37,074 bases of DNA from an uncultured Bacteroidales bacterium (GCA_947175635.1 CAMWNM010000018.1:1-37074), one strand, 5' to 3'. Shown: positions 26,611-36,839, numbered from the stretch's first letter. A program made the numbers and translations. The notes: generated by a model not told the origin, from the sequence alone.

Positions 26611-28152
26611 TTAGTTTTGGACTTCGTGTAACTGACTGGCTCCGGAGAAAGCGTCGGAGACGGTATCTGCCGGCAAAGCCGTGTTTACTTGAATTTCCTC
26701 AACATGGATGGCGGCAACCGGTGCGTTGAAGCTGCTGTCGCTTATCATTCCTATCCGGTTGTAGATGCAACTTGCCAAGCCGGCCAGAACGATACCGATA
26801 AAGCAGACGGTCATGGCGATGCGGGAGGCGGTATCGGATTTGAAGGCAGGCAGCGGGTTGTCGTTGGGGGTGATGAACATGGCCCTTACGATAAGCAGGT
26901 AGTAGTAGAGAGAAATCACCGTGTTGAGCAAGGCTATCAACACCAAGATATACCAGCCTTCCTGAATGGCGGCGGCAAAGATGAAGAACTTGCTGAAGAA
27001 GCCGGCAAAAGGTGGGATTCCGGCTAAGGAGAAGAGGGCGAACATCATCAGCACACTGAGTTTGGGATTGGTCTTGTAGAGTCCGTTGTATCCGCTGATC
27101 CGCGCATCTCCGCTTTGACGTTCCACAATGGCCGCGATACCGAATGCGGCCAGATTGGCCAGCATATATACAAAGAGGTAGTAGATCAAACCGGTAAGAC
27201 CTTGGGCGGTGGCCGTGATAACGCCCAGCACTACATAGCCTGCCTGCGAGATGGAGGAATAGGCCAAGAATCGCTTTATATCCTTTTGCTTGATGGCAAA
27301 GAGGTTGGCAATGGTGATACTCAGCACGATCAATGCATAGAATATCGGTTTCCAGTTTTGCGCCATCGCGCCGAACACCTTCACGAAAATAAGGAAGAGC
27401 GATACGGCCGCCGCCATTTTGGAAACGACCGAAAGGTAGGCCCCTACGTTGGCGGGCGCACCCTGATATACGTCGGCGGTCCAAGAGTGGTAAGGCACCA
27501 GAGACATCTTGAAGAAAAGGCCGGTGGCGAAGAAAATCATACCGGCAGTCTGCAACAGGTTGGCAGGGTTCAGTACGGCCGCCATATCGGTGAAATACAA
27601 TGTGCCGCATCCTCCGTAGAGCAGGGAAATGCCGAAGAGGGAAATGCCGCTGGCAAAGGCTGCGTTGAGGATGAACTTGGCGCCGGCCTCGGCCGAAGCC
27701 GGCTTATGTTTGTCAAAAGCCACCAGACAGGCCAAGGGAATGGCGGCCAGTTCGATACCGATAAAGAAGAGGAGGAAATGGCCGGACGAAATCATGAAAT
27801 ACATTCCCAGAAGCGTGCTCAAGGTAAGATAGTAGTATTCGCCTTTGGCGATTTCGTGATCATTTTCGATCCAGGTTTTGGAAAAGAGGAAAACCAAGAG
27901 TGTGCCGATGCTCATGAATATCTTCACCATCGTGGCCAAGGGGGAGGTGGTGTACATGCCGCCGAAGGCTTCGGCCGAATCTCCGGAGAAAAAGGCGGTG
28001 AAGAGAATCTGGAGCAGAAGCAGGACGCAAGCCACGGGTTGGAACAATCTGCGGCCGGAGGCCGAGGCAAAAAGGTCGAACATCAGGAGACAGAGGATGA
28101 GGAAGACCAGAGACAACTCGTCGCGAAGTATCAGGAAATTGGAAAAATCCAT
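26611..28152 (-). CDS. nuoN: NADH-quinone oxidoreductase subunit N
   Basis: NuoN is one of three antiporter-like membrane subunits of complex I that move protons. The 513-residue protein has about 14 hydrophobic segments and the typical stretches FKMSLVPYHSWTADVYQGAPANVGAYLSVVSKMAA and FLAYSSISQAGYVVLG, containing the conserved lysines of the proton path. Length is normal for the family. It is the last gene of the nuo operon, 28 bp after nuoM, and is followed by the terminator at 26549-26597. Confidence 0.97.
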   Translation of the reverse strand: MDFSNFLILRDELSLVFLILCLLMFDLFASASGRRLFQPVACVLLLLQILFTAFFSGDSAEAFGGMYTTSPLATMVKIFMSIGTLLVFLFSKTWIENDHEIAKGEYYYLTLSTLLGMYFMISSGHFLLFFIGIELAAIPLACLVAFDKHKPASAEAGAKFILNAAFASGISLFGISLLYGGCGTLYFTDMAAVLNPANLLQTAGMIFFATGLFFKMSLVPYHSWTADVYQGAPANVGAYLSVVSKMAAAVSLFLIFVKVFGAMAQNWKPIFYALIVLSITIANLFAIKQKDIKRFLAYSSISQAGYVVLGVITATAQGLTGLIYYLFVYMLANLAAFGIAAIVERQSGDARISGYNGLYKTNPKLSVLMMFALFSLAGIPPFAGFFSKFFIFAAAIQEGWYILVLIALLNTVISLYYYLLIVRAMFITPNDNPLPAFKSDTASRIAMTVCFIGIVLAGLASCIYNRIGMISDSSFNAPVAAIHVEEIQVNTALPADTVSDAFSGASQLHEVQN

Positions 28153-28180
28153 CTTTTAGGCAATTAAAGGTTGTTAAATA

Positions 28181-29671
28181 TTACAGGGCCGCAATGCTGA
28201 GCCGTTCCACAATAGGGAAAAGCGCCTGACCGATGAGGTCGGAAATCCATCCGGGACAGATCCCGATGGAGGCGATGACGACAATGAGCACGATGACTGG
28301 AAAACGTTCAAACCATACGGCATCACTGAGTTTGAGATGTTCGGGATTCTGCACAGGTCCATAGAGGATCTTGCCCACCACGCGCAGGATATACACGGCC
28401 GTAATCACAATCGAGGTGAGGGCAACGAGGGTCAACACGCGGTGGAAAGTGTCGCTGTGCTGGAACGCACCTACGAACACATTCATTTCGGCCACGAAAC
28501 CGCTCAATCCGGGTAAGCCCAAGGATGCCAGACCGGCAATCACATAGGCAACGCCCAGAAAAGGCATGATTTTCATCAGACCGCCCATTTGGCGGATGTC
28601 GCGTGTATGGGTTCTGCCGTAGATCATGCCGATAAGGGCAAAGAAAAGAGCCGTCATCAAACCGTGGGAAAGCATCTGCATCACCGCCCCGGTCATGGCC
28701 GTGGTGTTCATCATCAGAAGGGCAAAGAGTACAAGGCCGCAGTGGCTTACCGAAGAATAGGCGTTGATGTATTTGAGGTCGGTCTGCACACAGGCCGAGA
28801 ACGCGCCGTACACCACGCTGATACCGGTCAGGAGCAAGAAAATCCAGCCTAATTCCTGCGCCGCCTCAGGCATGAGGAACATGGCCACGCGGAAACATCC
28901 GTAACCGCCTAACTTCATCAGTACGCCGGCATGGAGCATCGACACGGCCGTAGGCGCCGAGGCATGACCGTCGGGGCTCCATGTGTGGAAAGGAAACAGG
29001 GCGCCCAAGATGCCGAATCCCACAAACACCAAGGGGAAAAAGTAGCGTTGAAGCGCCACCGGAATATCGGCCTGCGCCATATCCATGATATGCATGCTTT
29101 GCGCGCCCGAGGCGAAGTAAACGCCCAGGATCCCCAGCATCAGCAGGGCCGAACCGCCCATCAGCATCAGGGTGAGTTTCATGGCCGCATGTTCTTTCTC
29201 TCCGCTTCCCCATACACCGATAAGCAGGTACATGGGAATCAGGGCCACTTCGTAAAACATGAACATGGTGAAGAGGTCGAGTGAGATGAAAAAGCCGAAG
29301 ACCCCCGTGGAGAGCAGGCAGAACCACATAAAGTATTCCTTGGGCAGCGGCTCGATGTTCCATGAGGTGAAGATACCGGTGAAGACGATGATGGCCGAAA
29401 GCAGAATCATCAGCACCGAGATGCCGTCCACGCCTATGCTGTAGCCGATGTTCCAGGTCGGAAACCAGACGGCGTGGTCGGTAAAGAGCATGGGGGCGGT
29501 ATTGCCGGCCTGGCGTTCGCCCATAAAGAGGACACAGAGGATAACCGCCGCCGCCAGCAAAAGGGATGCCCCCGTGGCCGCCACGGCCCTGACTTGAGCG
29601 CGGGTCCTGGAAAGGAACAGGCCGGCCAGCATCAGTACCGGAAGAAGAACGAAAATCGATAAGAGGTTCAT
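28181..29671 (-). CDS. nuoM: NADH-quinone oxidoreductase subunit M
   Basis: NuoM is the central antiporter-like subunit of complex I. The 496-residue protein has about 14 membrane segments. Conserved parts are FYEVALIPMYLLIGVWGSGEKEHAAMKLTL, with the key glutamate, and FPFHTWSPDGHASAPTAVSMLHAGVLMKLGGYG with the conserved lysine, plus YSSVSHCGLVLFALLMM. It lies 30 bp after nuoL and before nuoN. Confidence 0.97.
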   Translation of the reverse strand: MNLLSIFVLLPVLMLAGLFLSRTRAQVRAVAATGASLLLAAAVILCVLFMGERQAGNTAPMLFTDHAVWFPTWNIGYSIGVDGISVLMILLSAIIVFTGIFTSWNIEPLPKEYFMWFCLLSTGVFGFFISLDLFTMFMFYEVALIPMYLLIGVWGSGEKEHAAMKLTLMLMGGSALLMLGILGVYFASGAQSMHIMDMAQADIPVALQRYFFPLVFVGFGILGALFPFHTWSPDGHASAPTAVSMLHAGVLMKLGGYGCFRVAMFLMPEAAQELGWIFLLLTGISVVYGAFSACVQTDLKYINAYSSVSHCGLVLFALLMMNTTAMTGAVMQMLSHGLMTALFFALIGMIYGRTHTRDIRQMGGLMKIMPFLGVAYVIAGLASLGLPGLSGFVAEMNVFVGAFQHSDTFHRVLTLVALTSIVITAVYILRVVGKILYGPVQNPEHLKLSDAVWFERFPVIVLIVVIASIGICPGWISDLIGQALFPIVERLSIAAL

Positions 29672-29701
29672 GTCGGTATTTTTATCTGAATCAAACTACG
29701 A

Positions 29702-31606
29702 TTATAAAAACAGCACCCAGAAAAGCAGCAACAGGCAGCCTCCGATCATCAGAAGCGCGTAGGATTGCAGGTTGCCCGTCTGCATCCAACGGAAAGCAAG
29801 GCTGCCTTTTCCTGTGATGCAGGCCAATCCGTTGAGGAAACCGTCGATAATATGGCGGTCGAACCAGGCCAGCGGTCTGGAGATGCAACGGAAGATGATC
29901 TTATGGGTGATGAACTGGTATATTTCATCGATGTAGAAGCGGTTTTTGGCGGCTTTGTGGAATACGCCGAAGAAACCGGCCATCTTGTCGGGTACCGCGC
30001 TGGTGCCGTTGCGGTAGAGGCTTCGTGCGGCAAAAATGGCCGCAATGGCAATCACCACGCTGCCGACGGCAATCCTGACATCCAGATGGATGATGTATTC
30101 CAACCCGTTGCTGCTGACGAACTTTCCGAAAGGTAAGAAACCGGCAACCAAGGAAATGAGGGCAAGGAACAGGAGCGGCGAGGTCATGCTTGCCGGCGCT
30201 TCATGCAAAGGATGTTCGTGTTCGGCTGGCTTCCCCCAAAAGATGTTGTAATAAAGGCGGAACATATAAAAAGCGGTGAGGGCGGCGATAAAGGTCATGC
30301 CCGCACCCATCCAGGGACTGAAAGCGAAAACAGCCGAAAGGATTTCGTCTTTGCTGAAGAAGCCCGAGAACGGAGGGATGCCCGCGAGGGCCAGACATGC
30401 GGCCAGAAAGGTGATATGGGTAAGCGGCATGGCTTTGCGCAGGCCGCCCATACGCGACATCTCGTTGCTGTGAACGGTATGGATGATGGCACCCGCACCC
30501 AGGAAGAGCAACGCCTTGAACATAGCGTGGGTAAAGAGGTGGAACATGGCCGCCATATACCCCGTGCCTTCGTGTCCGTTCATTCCCGATACGCCGAGGG
30601 CCACGAGCATAAAGCCGATTTGCGAGATGGTGGAGAATGCCAGCACACGTTTTATATCGGTCTGCACGCAGGCCACGATGGCGGCATAAAGTGCGGTGAA
30701 TGCCGCTATATAGGCGATGCCGTGTAGCACTTCGGGCGTGAAGAAATAGTAAACGGGAAACAGACGGGCCACCAGGAAAACCCCGGCCACCACCATGGTG
30801 GCGGCGTGAATCAAGGCCGACACGGGGGTGGGGCCTTCCATGGCGTCGGGCAGCCAGATATGCAAGGGGAACATGGCGCTCTTACCGGCCGCACCGATAA
30901 AGATAAGGGCGGTAGCCCAGCTCAGAACGGCCGCGCCCATGAAGGTCTTGCCCATGGCCGAAGCGAACAGGGCACTGTCTCCGCTGCAAAGCAGGCCGAA
31001 ATCGAAAGTGCGGGTGAAGTAGGACACCAAAAGGATGCCGATGAGGAAAAACAGATCGGCGAAGCGGGTTACGATAAAGGCTTTCTTGGAGGCGGCCACG
31101 GCTTCCGGCTTGGTATAGTAGAAGCCGATAAGCAGGTAGGAGGACACCCCCACGAGTTCCCAGAAGATATACATCTGGAATATATTGGTGGCCACCACCA
31201 GACCGCTCATTGAGAAAGTGAAGAGTCCCAGAAACGCATAGTAGCGCTGGAAGCCCCTTTCACCCTCCATATAGCCCAGGCTGTAGATATGCACCATCAG
31301 GGAAACGGTGGTGATGACAACCAGCATCATCACCGAGATGGGATCAAGCAGAATGCCCAAGTCGATATGCAGGTGTTCGGTAAAGCGCATCCATTCCCAG
31401 TTGAAAGGTCTGAGACTGGGGCGGATGCCGTCTATCCTGGGCAGATTGAAGTATTGCGCGGCCGTGCAGTATGCGGTGAGGGCGGCCAGGGCCAAAAGGG
31501 CGGTGCCGACATAACCTGCCGTTTTTCCCTTGAGACGGGTTCCGGCCAGACCCAAAGTCAAAAAGCCCAACAAGGGCAGTATCAAAATGAGAATCGAGTA
31601 TTCCAT
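29702..31606 (-). CDS. nuoL: NADH-quinone oxidoreductase subunit L
   Basis: NuoL is the distal antiporter-like subunit of complex I, with a long lateral helix at its C-terminus. The 634-residue protein shows FWELVGVSSYLLIGFYY, KSAMFPLHIWLPDAMEGPTPVSALIHAATMVVAGVFLVARL and AFSTISQIGFMLVALG. The C-terminal third contains the region FYIDEIYQFITHKIIFRCISRPLAWFDRHIIDG that joins the lateral helix. Its ATG shares one base with the nuoK stop (TGATG), indicating coupled translation. Confidence 0.97.
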   Translation of the reverse strand: MEYSILILILPLLGFLTLGLAGTRLKGKTAGYVGTALLALAALTAYCTAAQYFNLPRIDGIRPSLRPFNWEWMRFTEHLHIDLGILLDPISVMMLVVITTVSLMVHIYSLGYMEGERGFQRYYAFLGLFTFSMSGLVVATNIFQMYIFWELVGVSSYLLIGFYYTKPEAVAASKKAFIVTRFADLFFLIGILLVSYFTRTFDFGLLCSGDSALFASAMGKTFMGAAVLSWATALIFIGAAGKSAMFPLHIWLPDAMEGPTPVSALIHAATMVVAGVFLVARLFPVYYFFTPEVLHGIAYIAAFTALYAAIVACVQTDIKRVLAFSTISQIGFMLVALGVSGMNGHEGTGYMAAMFHLFTHAMFKALLFLGAGAIIHTVHSNEMSRMGGLRKAMPLTHITFLAACLALAGIPPFSGFFSKDEILSAVFAFSPWMGAGMTFIAALTAFYMFRLYYNIFWGKPAEHEHPLHEAPASMTSPLLFLALISLVAGFLPFGKFVSSNGLEYIIHLDVRIAVGSVVIAIAAIFAARSLYRNGTSAVPDKMAGFFGVFHKAAKNRFYIDEIYQFITHKIIFRCISRPLAWFDRHIIDGFLNGLACITGKGSLAFRWMQTGNLQSYALLMIGGCLLLLFWVLFL

Positions 31607-31923
31607 CAGTCTTTCAGCTTTTTGATATTACGAACTTCCACATTCTTGATATTGCGGTAGATGTTGATGATGATGGCGATGGCTACCGCCGTTTCGGCCG
31701 CCGACACGCCGATGGAAAACAGCGAGAAGAACATGCCTTCCAACTGGTGTGGAAACAAGAAGCGGTTGAATACGGCGAAGTTGATGTCGGTGGAAGTCAA
31801 CACCAATTCTATCGAAATGAGGATGGCGATGAGGTTTCTGCGGGTGATAAAGCCGTAGATGCCTGCAAAAAACATAATGGAAGATACGATGAGGTAATAT
31901 TCCATTGAAATGATAGGTTCCAT
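31606..31923 (-). CDS. nuoK: NADH-quinone oxidoreductase subunit K
   Basis: NuoK is a small three-helix subunit linking the antiporter-like subunits to the quinone module. The 105-residue protein has LIVSSIMFFAGIYGFITRRNLIAILISIELVL with a membrane glutamate needed for proton transfer, and AAETAVAIAIIINIYRN with a second. A second in-frame ATG lies six codons in (31905). I keep the first because related proteins have a few residues before EYYL. It lies 37 bp after nuoJ and overlaps nuoL by one base. Confidence 0.96.
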   Translation of the reverse strand: MEPIISMEYYLIVSSIMFFAGIYGFITRRNLIAILISIELVLTSTDINFAVFNRFLFPHQLEGMFFSLFSIGVSAAETAVAIAIIINIYRNIKNVEVRNIKKLKD

Positions 31924-31960
31924 ATCCTTACTTTTTTATCTACGTTCTACAGGAATTCGA

Positions 31961-32479
31961 TCAGCTGCGTTTACGGGCGATGAGCAGACCGCCTACCATG
32001 CAGGCCAACAGCAAGACGCTCATTACTTCAAAGGGCAGGACGTATTGGCCTTTCTCGCTGCCCATCAGCGTATGCCCGATGACGCGCATATTCACTTCGG
32101 CCGATGTGTCCATGGTGGCTTCGGGCCAGGTGTTGGTAAGCAACAGATAGATCATGAGCGCGATTCCGCCGAAAGTGGCCAGCATGGCCAGCCAGCGCCG
32201 GAGGCTGAAAATGGGGGCGCGGGATTCTTGGTCGGTATTGGTGAGCAGGATGGAGAATACATAGAGGATGATGATACCGCCCGCATACACAAGCAGCTGT
32301 ACGGCACCCAGAAACGAATAGTTGAGGAAGAAGTACAGCCCGGATGTGGCGAAAAGCACGAAGAGCAGGTAGGTGGCCGCTCTCAGGATACGGCGGGAGG
32401 TTACGGCCATTACCGAGAATACGGCGATAATGGCGGCGAGGAAACCGAAAACGATTCTAAGGATAAGTACATCTTGCAT
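31961..32479 (-). CDS. nuoJ: NADH-quinone oxidoreductase subunit J
   Basis: NuoJ is a five-helix membrane subunit near the quinone chamber. The 172-residue protein has the family stretches VTSRRILRAATYLLFVLFATSGLYFFLNYSFLGAVQLLVYAGGIIILYVFSILLTN near residues 27-83 and a final membrane segment VMSVLLLACMVGGLLIARKR. It is in the standard place between nuoI (14 bp) and nuoK. Confidence 0.96.
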   Translation of the reverse strand: MQDVLILRIVFGFLAAIIAVFSVMAVTSRRILRAATYLLFVLFATSGLYFFLNYSFLGAVQLLVYAGGIIILYVFSILLTNTDQESRAPIFSLRRWLAMLATFGGIALMIYLLLTNTWPEATMDTSAEVNMRVIGHTLMGSEKGQYVLPFEVMSVLLLACMVGGLLIARKRS

Positions 32480-32493
32480 GGTGTGATTCCGGT

Positions 32494-32994
32494 TTAGAGG
32501 TTAGTGTCTTGTTGGGGTTTGGCCTCGGCTTTGGGCAACAGGCTCGAACCGGGACGATTGAGCGTAAGCACGAGTTTCTGGCGCGTGAATACGGAATTTT
32601 CAAACTGATTGACGAAGCGGATGGCCTGATGCGGGCAGCTTCTTACGCAAAGCTCGCAAAACAGGCATCTGCCCAAATCATATTGATAGGATTCCAGTAC
32701 CTTGCTTTTCTTTCCCTCGGCATCGGTCAGCGTCTGGCTGTTTACGGAGATGGTGCCGTTGGGGCAGTTGATCTGGCATAGGCCGCAAGCCACGCAATGA
32801 TGGTGGTTGTCGGGCGTATGCACCATTTCCAGTTTTCCCCTGAAAGCTTCGGCTACATAGAGCTTGTCTCTGTTTTCGGGATAACATTCGGTGGTTTTTT
32901 TCCGGAAAAAAATCTTAAGGGTGGTCTTCATTCCTGTCAACAGGGATTTGAGCGCCTTGAAGAACCCGGAGAAATATTGCACAAAACCGTTCAT
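32494..32994 (-). CDS. nuoI: NADH-quinone oxidoreductase subunit I (two 4Fe-4S clusters)
   Basis: NuoI carries clusters N6a and N6b, handing electrons to NuoB. The 166-residue protein has two ferredoxin motifs: Cys67, 70, 73 and 77 (CVACGLCQINCP) and Cys110, 113, 116 and 120 (CLFCELCVRSCP). With no NuoEFG module, the electrons that reach this subunit must come from an unknown donor, possibly ferredoxin. It lies 19 bp after nuoH and 14 bp before nuoJ. Confidence 0.97.
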   Translation of the reverse strand: MNGFVQYFSGFFKALKSLLTGMKTTLKIFFRKKTTECYPENRDKLYVAEAFRGKLEMVHTPDNHHHCVACGLCQINCPNGTISVNSQTLTDAEGKKSKVLESYQYDLGRCLFCELCVRSCPHQAIRFVNQFENSVFTRQKLVLTLNRPGSSLLPKAEAKPQQDTNL

Positions 32995-33013
32995 AGTCGT
33001 TCAAGTCTAAAGT

Positions 33014-34090
33014 TTAAAAATGCCAGCCTGCGGCAACGATGATGGTCATGAGGATAAGGTTGAGCAGGTTGATGGGCAACAGATATTTCCATTCAAGGGT
33101 GATCAGCTGGTCGATCCGCAAACGGGGAAAGGTCCATTTGAACCACATGATGACAAACACCATAACCGCACTCTTGCCCAAAAACCAGATAACGGAGGGA
33201 ATGTAGTCCATCGCATGATTGAAACCGTCTAATCCCGGAATATGCAGGGGCATCCATCCTCCCAGGAAGATGGTGGTGGCGATGGCGGCTACGATAAACA
33301 TGTTCACGAATTCGGCCACATAATAAAATCCGAAGTGCATACCGGAATACTCGGTATGATAACCGGCGGTAAGCTCGCTTTCGGCCTCGGGCAGGTCGAA
33401 AGGCCCCCGGTTGGTTTCGGCTGTACCGGCAATCAGGTAAACCACAAAGGCGATCATGGCCGGAATATGACCTTTGAAGATGAACCAAAGTTCGTTCTGC
33501 CCTTCTACGATTTCCGACAGCTGCAACGTTCCCGATAATATCACCATGGTAAGCATGCTCAAACCGATGGAAAGTTCATAGCTGATCATCTGCGCCCCGC
33601 TTCGCATGGCACCGATAAGGGAGAACTTGTTGTTGCTGGACCATCCTGCCAGCAAGATTCCGAAGATTCCGATGGAAGAGGCGGCGATCATAAAGAAAAT
33701 CCCCACATTGAAATCGAGAATCTGCAATCCTCTTCCGAAAGGAATACAGGCAAAGGCCAGCAGGGAGCCGACAATCACCATGAAAGGCGCCAGATTGTAA
33801 AGGAACTTGTCGGTATGGCGGATGGCGATGATTTCTTTGGTGAGAATCTTCACCATATCCGCAACGGTCTGGATGCTGCCCCAGATACCAACCCGGTTGG
33901 GACCCAGTCGGCACTGGAAAGCGGCGCAAACCTTACGTTCGGCCAGGATAAGCACTAAGGCGAAAACGGCATATACGCCTAAGAGAACGAGGCCGATAAG
34001 CACGCATTCGATGATGATGGCGGCCGTCTGGCTCATGCAGCCTTGCAGCAAATTGTCTATCCAAGCGGTAACTACACTGAAATCGAACAT
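33014..34090 (-). CDS. nuoH: NADH-quinone oxidoreductase subunit H
   Basis: NuoH is the membrane subunit forming much of the quinone-binding chamber. The 358-residue protein has about eight membrane segments and the conserved loops [57 protein letters not shown], and [38 protein letters not shown]. It lies 32 bp after nuoCD. Confidence 0.97.
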   Translation of the reverse strand: MFDFSVVTAWIDNLLQGCMSQTAAIIIECVLIGLVLLGVYAVFALVLILAERKVCAAFQCRLGPNRVGIWGSIQTVADMVKILTKEIIAIRHTDKFLYNLAPFMVIVGSLLAFACIPFGRGLQILDFNVGIFFMIAASSIGIFGILLAGWSSNNKFSLIGAMRSGAQMISYELSIGLSMLTMVILSGTLQLSEIVEGQNELWFIFKGHIPAMIAFVVYLIAGTAETNRGPFDLPEAESELTAGYHTEYSGMHFGFYYVAEFVNMFIVAAIATTIFLGGWMPLHIPGLDGFNHAMDYIPSVIWFLGKSAVMVFVIMWFKWTFPRLRIDQLITLEWKYLLPINLLNLILMTIIVAAGWHF

Positions 34091-34122
34091 TTTCTGAGGG
34101 ATGTTATGCGTTTATAAGCTTG

Positions 34123-35757
34123 TTAACGGTCAATGTCGGGCACCACGTAGTCGAGCGAGGCCCCGATGGTGATAAGGTCGGCGATTTTGTTGCCCGACGC
34201 CAGCGGATTCACCAACGACACCAAGGGAAGGCAGGGCGGGTGGAATTTGAGGCGGTAGGGATATTTGTCGCCACGGCTTTCGATGAATACGCCGAATTCC
34301 CCGCGTGCGTTTTCAACGCTTTTGAAGAAGCGGCCTTCGGGAAGCTTGACGACGGGCTTTGTTTTGGCGCAGTATTCGCCGGCCGGCAGTTTGGTGAGCA
34401 GTTGGTCGATGATGGCCAAAGACTCTTCGATCTCCTCCATCCTTACCAGATAACGGGCCAGGGCATCGCCTTCGGTATGCAGCACTTCCCTGAAGGATAC
34501 CTCTTCATATGCCGCGTAGGGCATACGTTTGCGGATATCGCAAGCCACGCCGCTGGCTCTCGCCGTAGGACCGGAAACGCCATAGGAAACCGCCTGTCCG
34601 GCACTCAGCAGTCCGATGCCTTTGGTACGTTGCCTGAAAATGACATTGTCGGTAAACACCTGACGGTATTCTTTGAGCACTTTGGGCAGATAGCGGATGA
34701 ACTGTCCGGTTTTCTCAACGAAATCGGGGTGCAGATCGCGGGAAACTCCGCCGATAACGTTGTAGTTCTGGATCAAGCGGCCGCCGGTGGTGTCTTCAAA
34801 GATGTTGAGAATCATCTCGCGGTCGCGGAAGCCGTAGAAGAAAGGCGTGAGTGCGCCCAAATCCATGCAGAAAGTGGCATAGAAGAGCAAGTGCGATTGG
34901 ATACGGCTCAATTCATCCATCAAGGTGCGGATATAGAGGGCCCGGGTGGGGATTTCCAGCCCCATCGCCTCTTCGATGCAGGCGCAGAGCGCGTGCCGGT
35001 TCTGATGGGCCGACAGATAGTCGAGCCTGTCGGTCATGGCCAAGGTTTGCGGATAGGTGAGGCTTTCGCACATTTTTTCGATGCCCCGGTGGATATAGCC
35101 GCAATGAACGTCCACTTTCTTTACGATTTCCCCTTCCAGCGACACTTGGAAATGAAGCACGCCATGGGTGGCGGGGTGTTGCGGACCGATATTGACCACA
35201 TATTCGTCTTTATCGAACACCACATGTTTCTCTTCGGCTGTTTCTCCGTCTTCCTTGCGGATCACCGCGTCTGTATCGTCGCGCATCGGTTCGGCTTCCA
35301 ACCGCAGCGGGTTGAGGTCGGACGAGGCGTCATAGTCTTTTCGGAGCGGATAACCTGTCCAGTCCTGACGCAGGAACAGACGCCGCATATCGGGATGACC
35401 GATGAAGAGGATGCCGAAAAAGTCGAACACTTCCCGCTCGTAGAAATCGGCGATAGCCCAAAGATGCGAGAGGGTGGGCAAGGTGGGATGCTCGCGGCTT
35501 TCGGCTTTGCAGACCAACACCACCCAATGTTTGTTGACGGTGGAGTAGAGACGGTAGATCACGCCTAGCTGTTCGCCGAAATCCATGCCGATCAGGTCTT
35601 CGAGATAGTCGAACTGCAATCCTTTTTCCTCACGGAGCGGCAAGAGAAGATCTGCCAGTTCCCTGGGGGTGAGTTCCACTTCCGGAACGGGCTTTTCTCC
35701 TTCGGAAAAAACCGCCTGCGGACATATATTCTGAATAAGCGTCTTTATCGTGTTCAT
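34123..35757 (-). CDS. nuoCD: NADH-quinone oxidoreductase subunits C and D, fused
   Basis: This 544-residue protein joins the 30-kDa (NuoC) and 49-kDa (NuoD) subunits of the peripheral arm. Residues ~30-145 are NuoC, ending in the signature RLFLRQDWTGYPLRKDYD. A charged linker (~146-185) follows. NuoD begins near residue 186 with VVNIGPQHPATHGVLHFQVSLEG, and continues with CGYIHRGIEKM and the closing DYVVPDIDR. Histidines of the quinone site in GPQHPATHG are kept. Such a fusion also occurs in E. coli and other Bacteroidota. It is 61 bp downstream of nuoB and 32 bp before nuoH. Confidence 0.97.
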   Translation of the reverse strand: MNTIKTLIQNICPQAVFSEGEKPVPEVELTPRELADLLLPLREEKGLQFDYLEDLIGMDFGEQLGVIYRLYSTVNKHWVVLVCKAESREHPTLPTLSHLWAIADFYEREVFDFFGILFIGHPDMRRLFLRQDWTGYPLRKDYDASSDLNPLRLEAEPMRDDTDAVIRKEDGETAEEKHVVFDKDEYVVNIGPQHPATHGVLHFQVSLEGEIVKKVDVHCGYIHRGIEKMCESLTYPQTLAMTDRLDYLSAHQNRHALCACIEEAMGLEIPTRALYIRTLMDELSRIQSHLLFYATFCMDLGALTPFFYGFRDREMILNIFEDTTGGRLIQNYNVIGGVSRDLHPDFVEKTGQFIRYLPKVLKEYRQVFTDNVIFRQRTKGIGLLSAGQAVSYGVSGPTARASGVACDIRKRMPYAAYEEVSFREVLHTEGDALARYLVRMEEIEESLAIIDQLLTKLPAGEYCAKTKPVVKLPEGRFFKSVENARGEFGVFIESRGDKYPYRLKFHPPCLPLVSLVNPLASGNKIADLITIGASLDYVVPDIDR

Positions 35758-35818
35758 GCGTTTTCGTTTTTGTCGTAAGCCGTGTGTTTCTCAGCAAACG
35801 TTGGTCTTCAACCGACGT

Positions 35819-36415
35819 TTAATCGCCCGGGTTGATGGCAGGGAAACGATGGCTTTTCGGCTCTTTTTTATTTACCGTTCCCAGGAACGGTTCCACCTTT
35901 ACCTTGCGTTGCAGCTGCATCATGCCGTAAAGCAATGCTTCGGGACGCGGCGGGCAACCGGGAATATAAACATCGACCGGCAGTATCTTGTCCACGCCTT
36001 GCACCACGTGATACGATTTTGTGAAAGGCCCGCCGCTGATGGCGCAACTGCCCATGGCGATCACGTATTTGGGATCGGCCATCTGCTGATAGAGGCGGTA
36101 GAGGACGGGCGCCATCTTTGTAACGATGGTGCCGGCCACGATAATCACATCGGCCTGCCGCGGACTGGCACGTGCCACTTCGAAGCCGAATCTGGCAAAG
36201 TCGTAGCGGGCGGCACCTACGCTCATGAATTCGATGCCGCAGCAACTGGTGGCGAAAGTAAGCGGCCACAGCGAATTGGAACGGCCCCAGTTGATGAGTT
36301 CATCCAAAACGCCGACGGCGACACCCACGCCGTTCCTGCGTAACGTTTCAATATATTCGTTGTCGTTGAAGTCGGTGTAAGACATCGACTTGATTTTCGG
36401 CTTTCTCATTTCCAT
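35819..36415 (-). CDS. nuoB: NADH-quinone oxidoreductase subunit B (cluster N2)
   Basis: NuoB holds the terminal iron-sulfur cluster N2, which reduces quinone. From the ATG at 36415 it has 198 residues, with the four ligands Cys58, Cys59 (TSCCGIEFM), Cys124 (GSCAISGG) and Cys154 (PGCPPRPE). The open frame runs 37 codons further upstream into nuoA but that part has no family similarity. The chosen start ([11 protein letters not shown]) fits the family and overlaps nuoA by 10 bp; a second ATG at 36409 would give a four-base overlap and is nearly as likely. Confidence 0.95.
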   Translation of the reverse strand: MEMRKPKIKSMSYTDFNDNEYIETLRRNGVGVAVGVLDELINWGRSNSLWPLTFATSCCGIEFMSVGAARYDFARFGFEVARASPRQADVIIVAGTIVTKMAPVLYRLYQQMADPKYVIAMGSCAISGGPFTKSYHVVQGVDKILPVDVYIPGCPPRPEALLYGMMQLQRKVKVEPFLGTVNKKEPKSHRFPAINPGD

Positions 36416-36759
36416 AACAAAGCTCCTTTCTTCCATGCATAGGCAAGGCCGAGGGTAAGCACCACCAGAAAGAACAATACGCACCAAAGTGCCGTAAAGC
36501 CCAATTCTCCGGCAATCACTGCCCAAGGAAACAAAAACACGGTTTCCACATCAAACATCAGAAAGAGGATGGCAAACAGGTAGTAGCCTACCTTGAACTG
36601 CATCCAGCTGCGGCCGCGGGTAGGTACACCGCATTCGTAGGCTTCCTCTTTGAGTCTGTTGTAAGAGCGGGGGCTGATCCACACGCCCATACCCCATCCT
36701 GCCAGCACCAACGCGATAGCGGTGAGCAGCACGACCAAAAGTAAAAGCAGATTCGACAT
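36406..36759 (-). CDS. nuoA: NADH-quinone oxidoreductase subunit A
   Basis: NuoA is a three-helix membrane subunit at the quinone module. The 117-residue protein has an N-terminal membrane segment ([20 protein letters not shown]), the conserved cytoplasmic loop [40 protein letters not shown] with its cysteine and acidic residues, and a last membrane segment. It is the first gene of the nuo operon and overlaps nuoB. A weak promoter candidate lies about 80-110 bp upstream. Confidence 0.97.
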   Translation of the reverse strand: MSNLLLLLVVLLTAIALVLAGWGMGVWISPRSYNRLKEEAYECGVPTRGRSWMQFKVGYYLFAILFLMFDVETVFLFPWAVIAGELGFTALWCVLFFLVVLTLGLAYAWKKGALLWK

Positions 36760-36839
36760 AGCGTTCTCTGTATTGGAGTTTGGTGTATAAAATATTTGTA
36801 ATAAACCGTTTGTATATAAAAGCGAGCCAAACGGCGCGG

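Noticed and set aside
34120..35568. 482-codon open frame on the plus strand opposite nuoCD
   Set aside because: The opposite strand clearly encodes NuoCD; this frame has no domain features or start context and is an antisense artefact.
36416..36526. N-terminal extension of NuoB (37 extra codons)
   Set aside because: It lies inside nuoA in another frame and has no similarity to NuoB; the ATG at 36415 fits the family.
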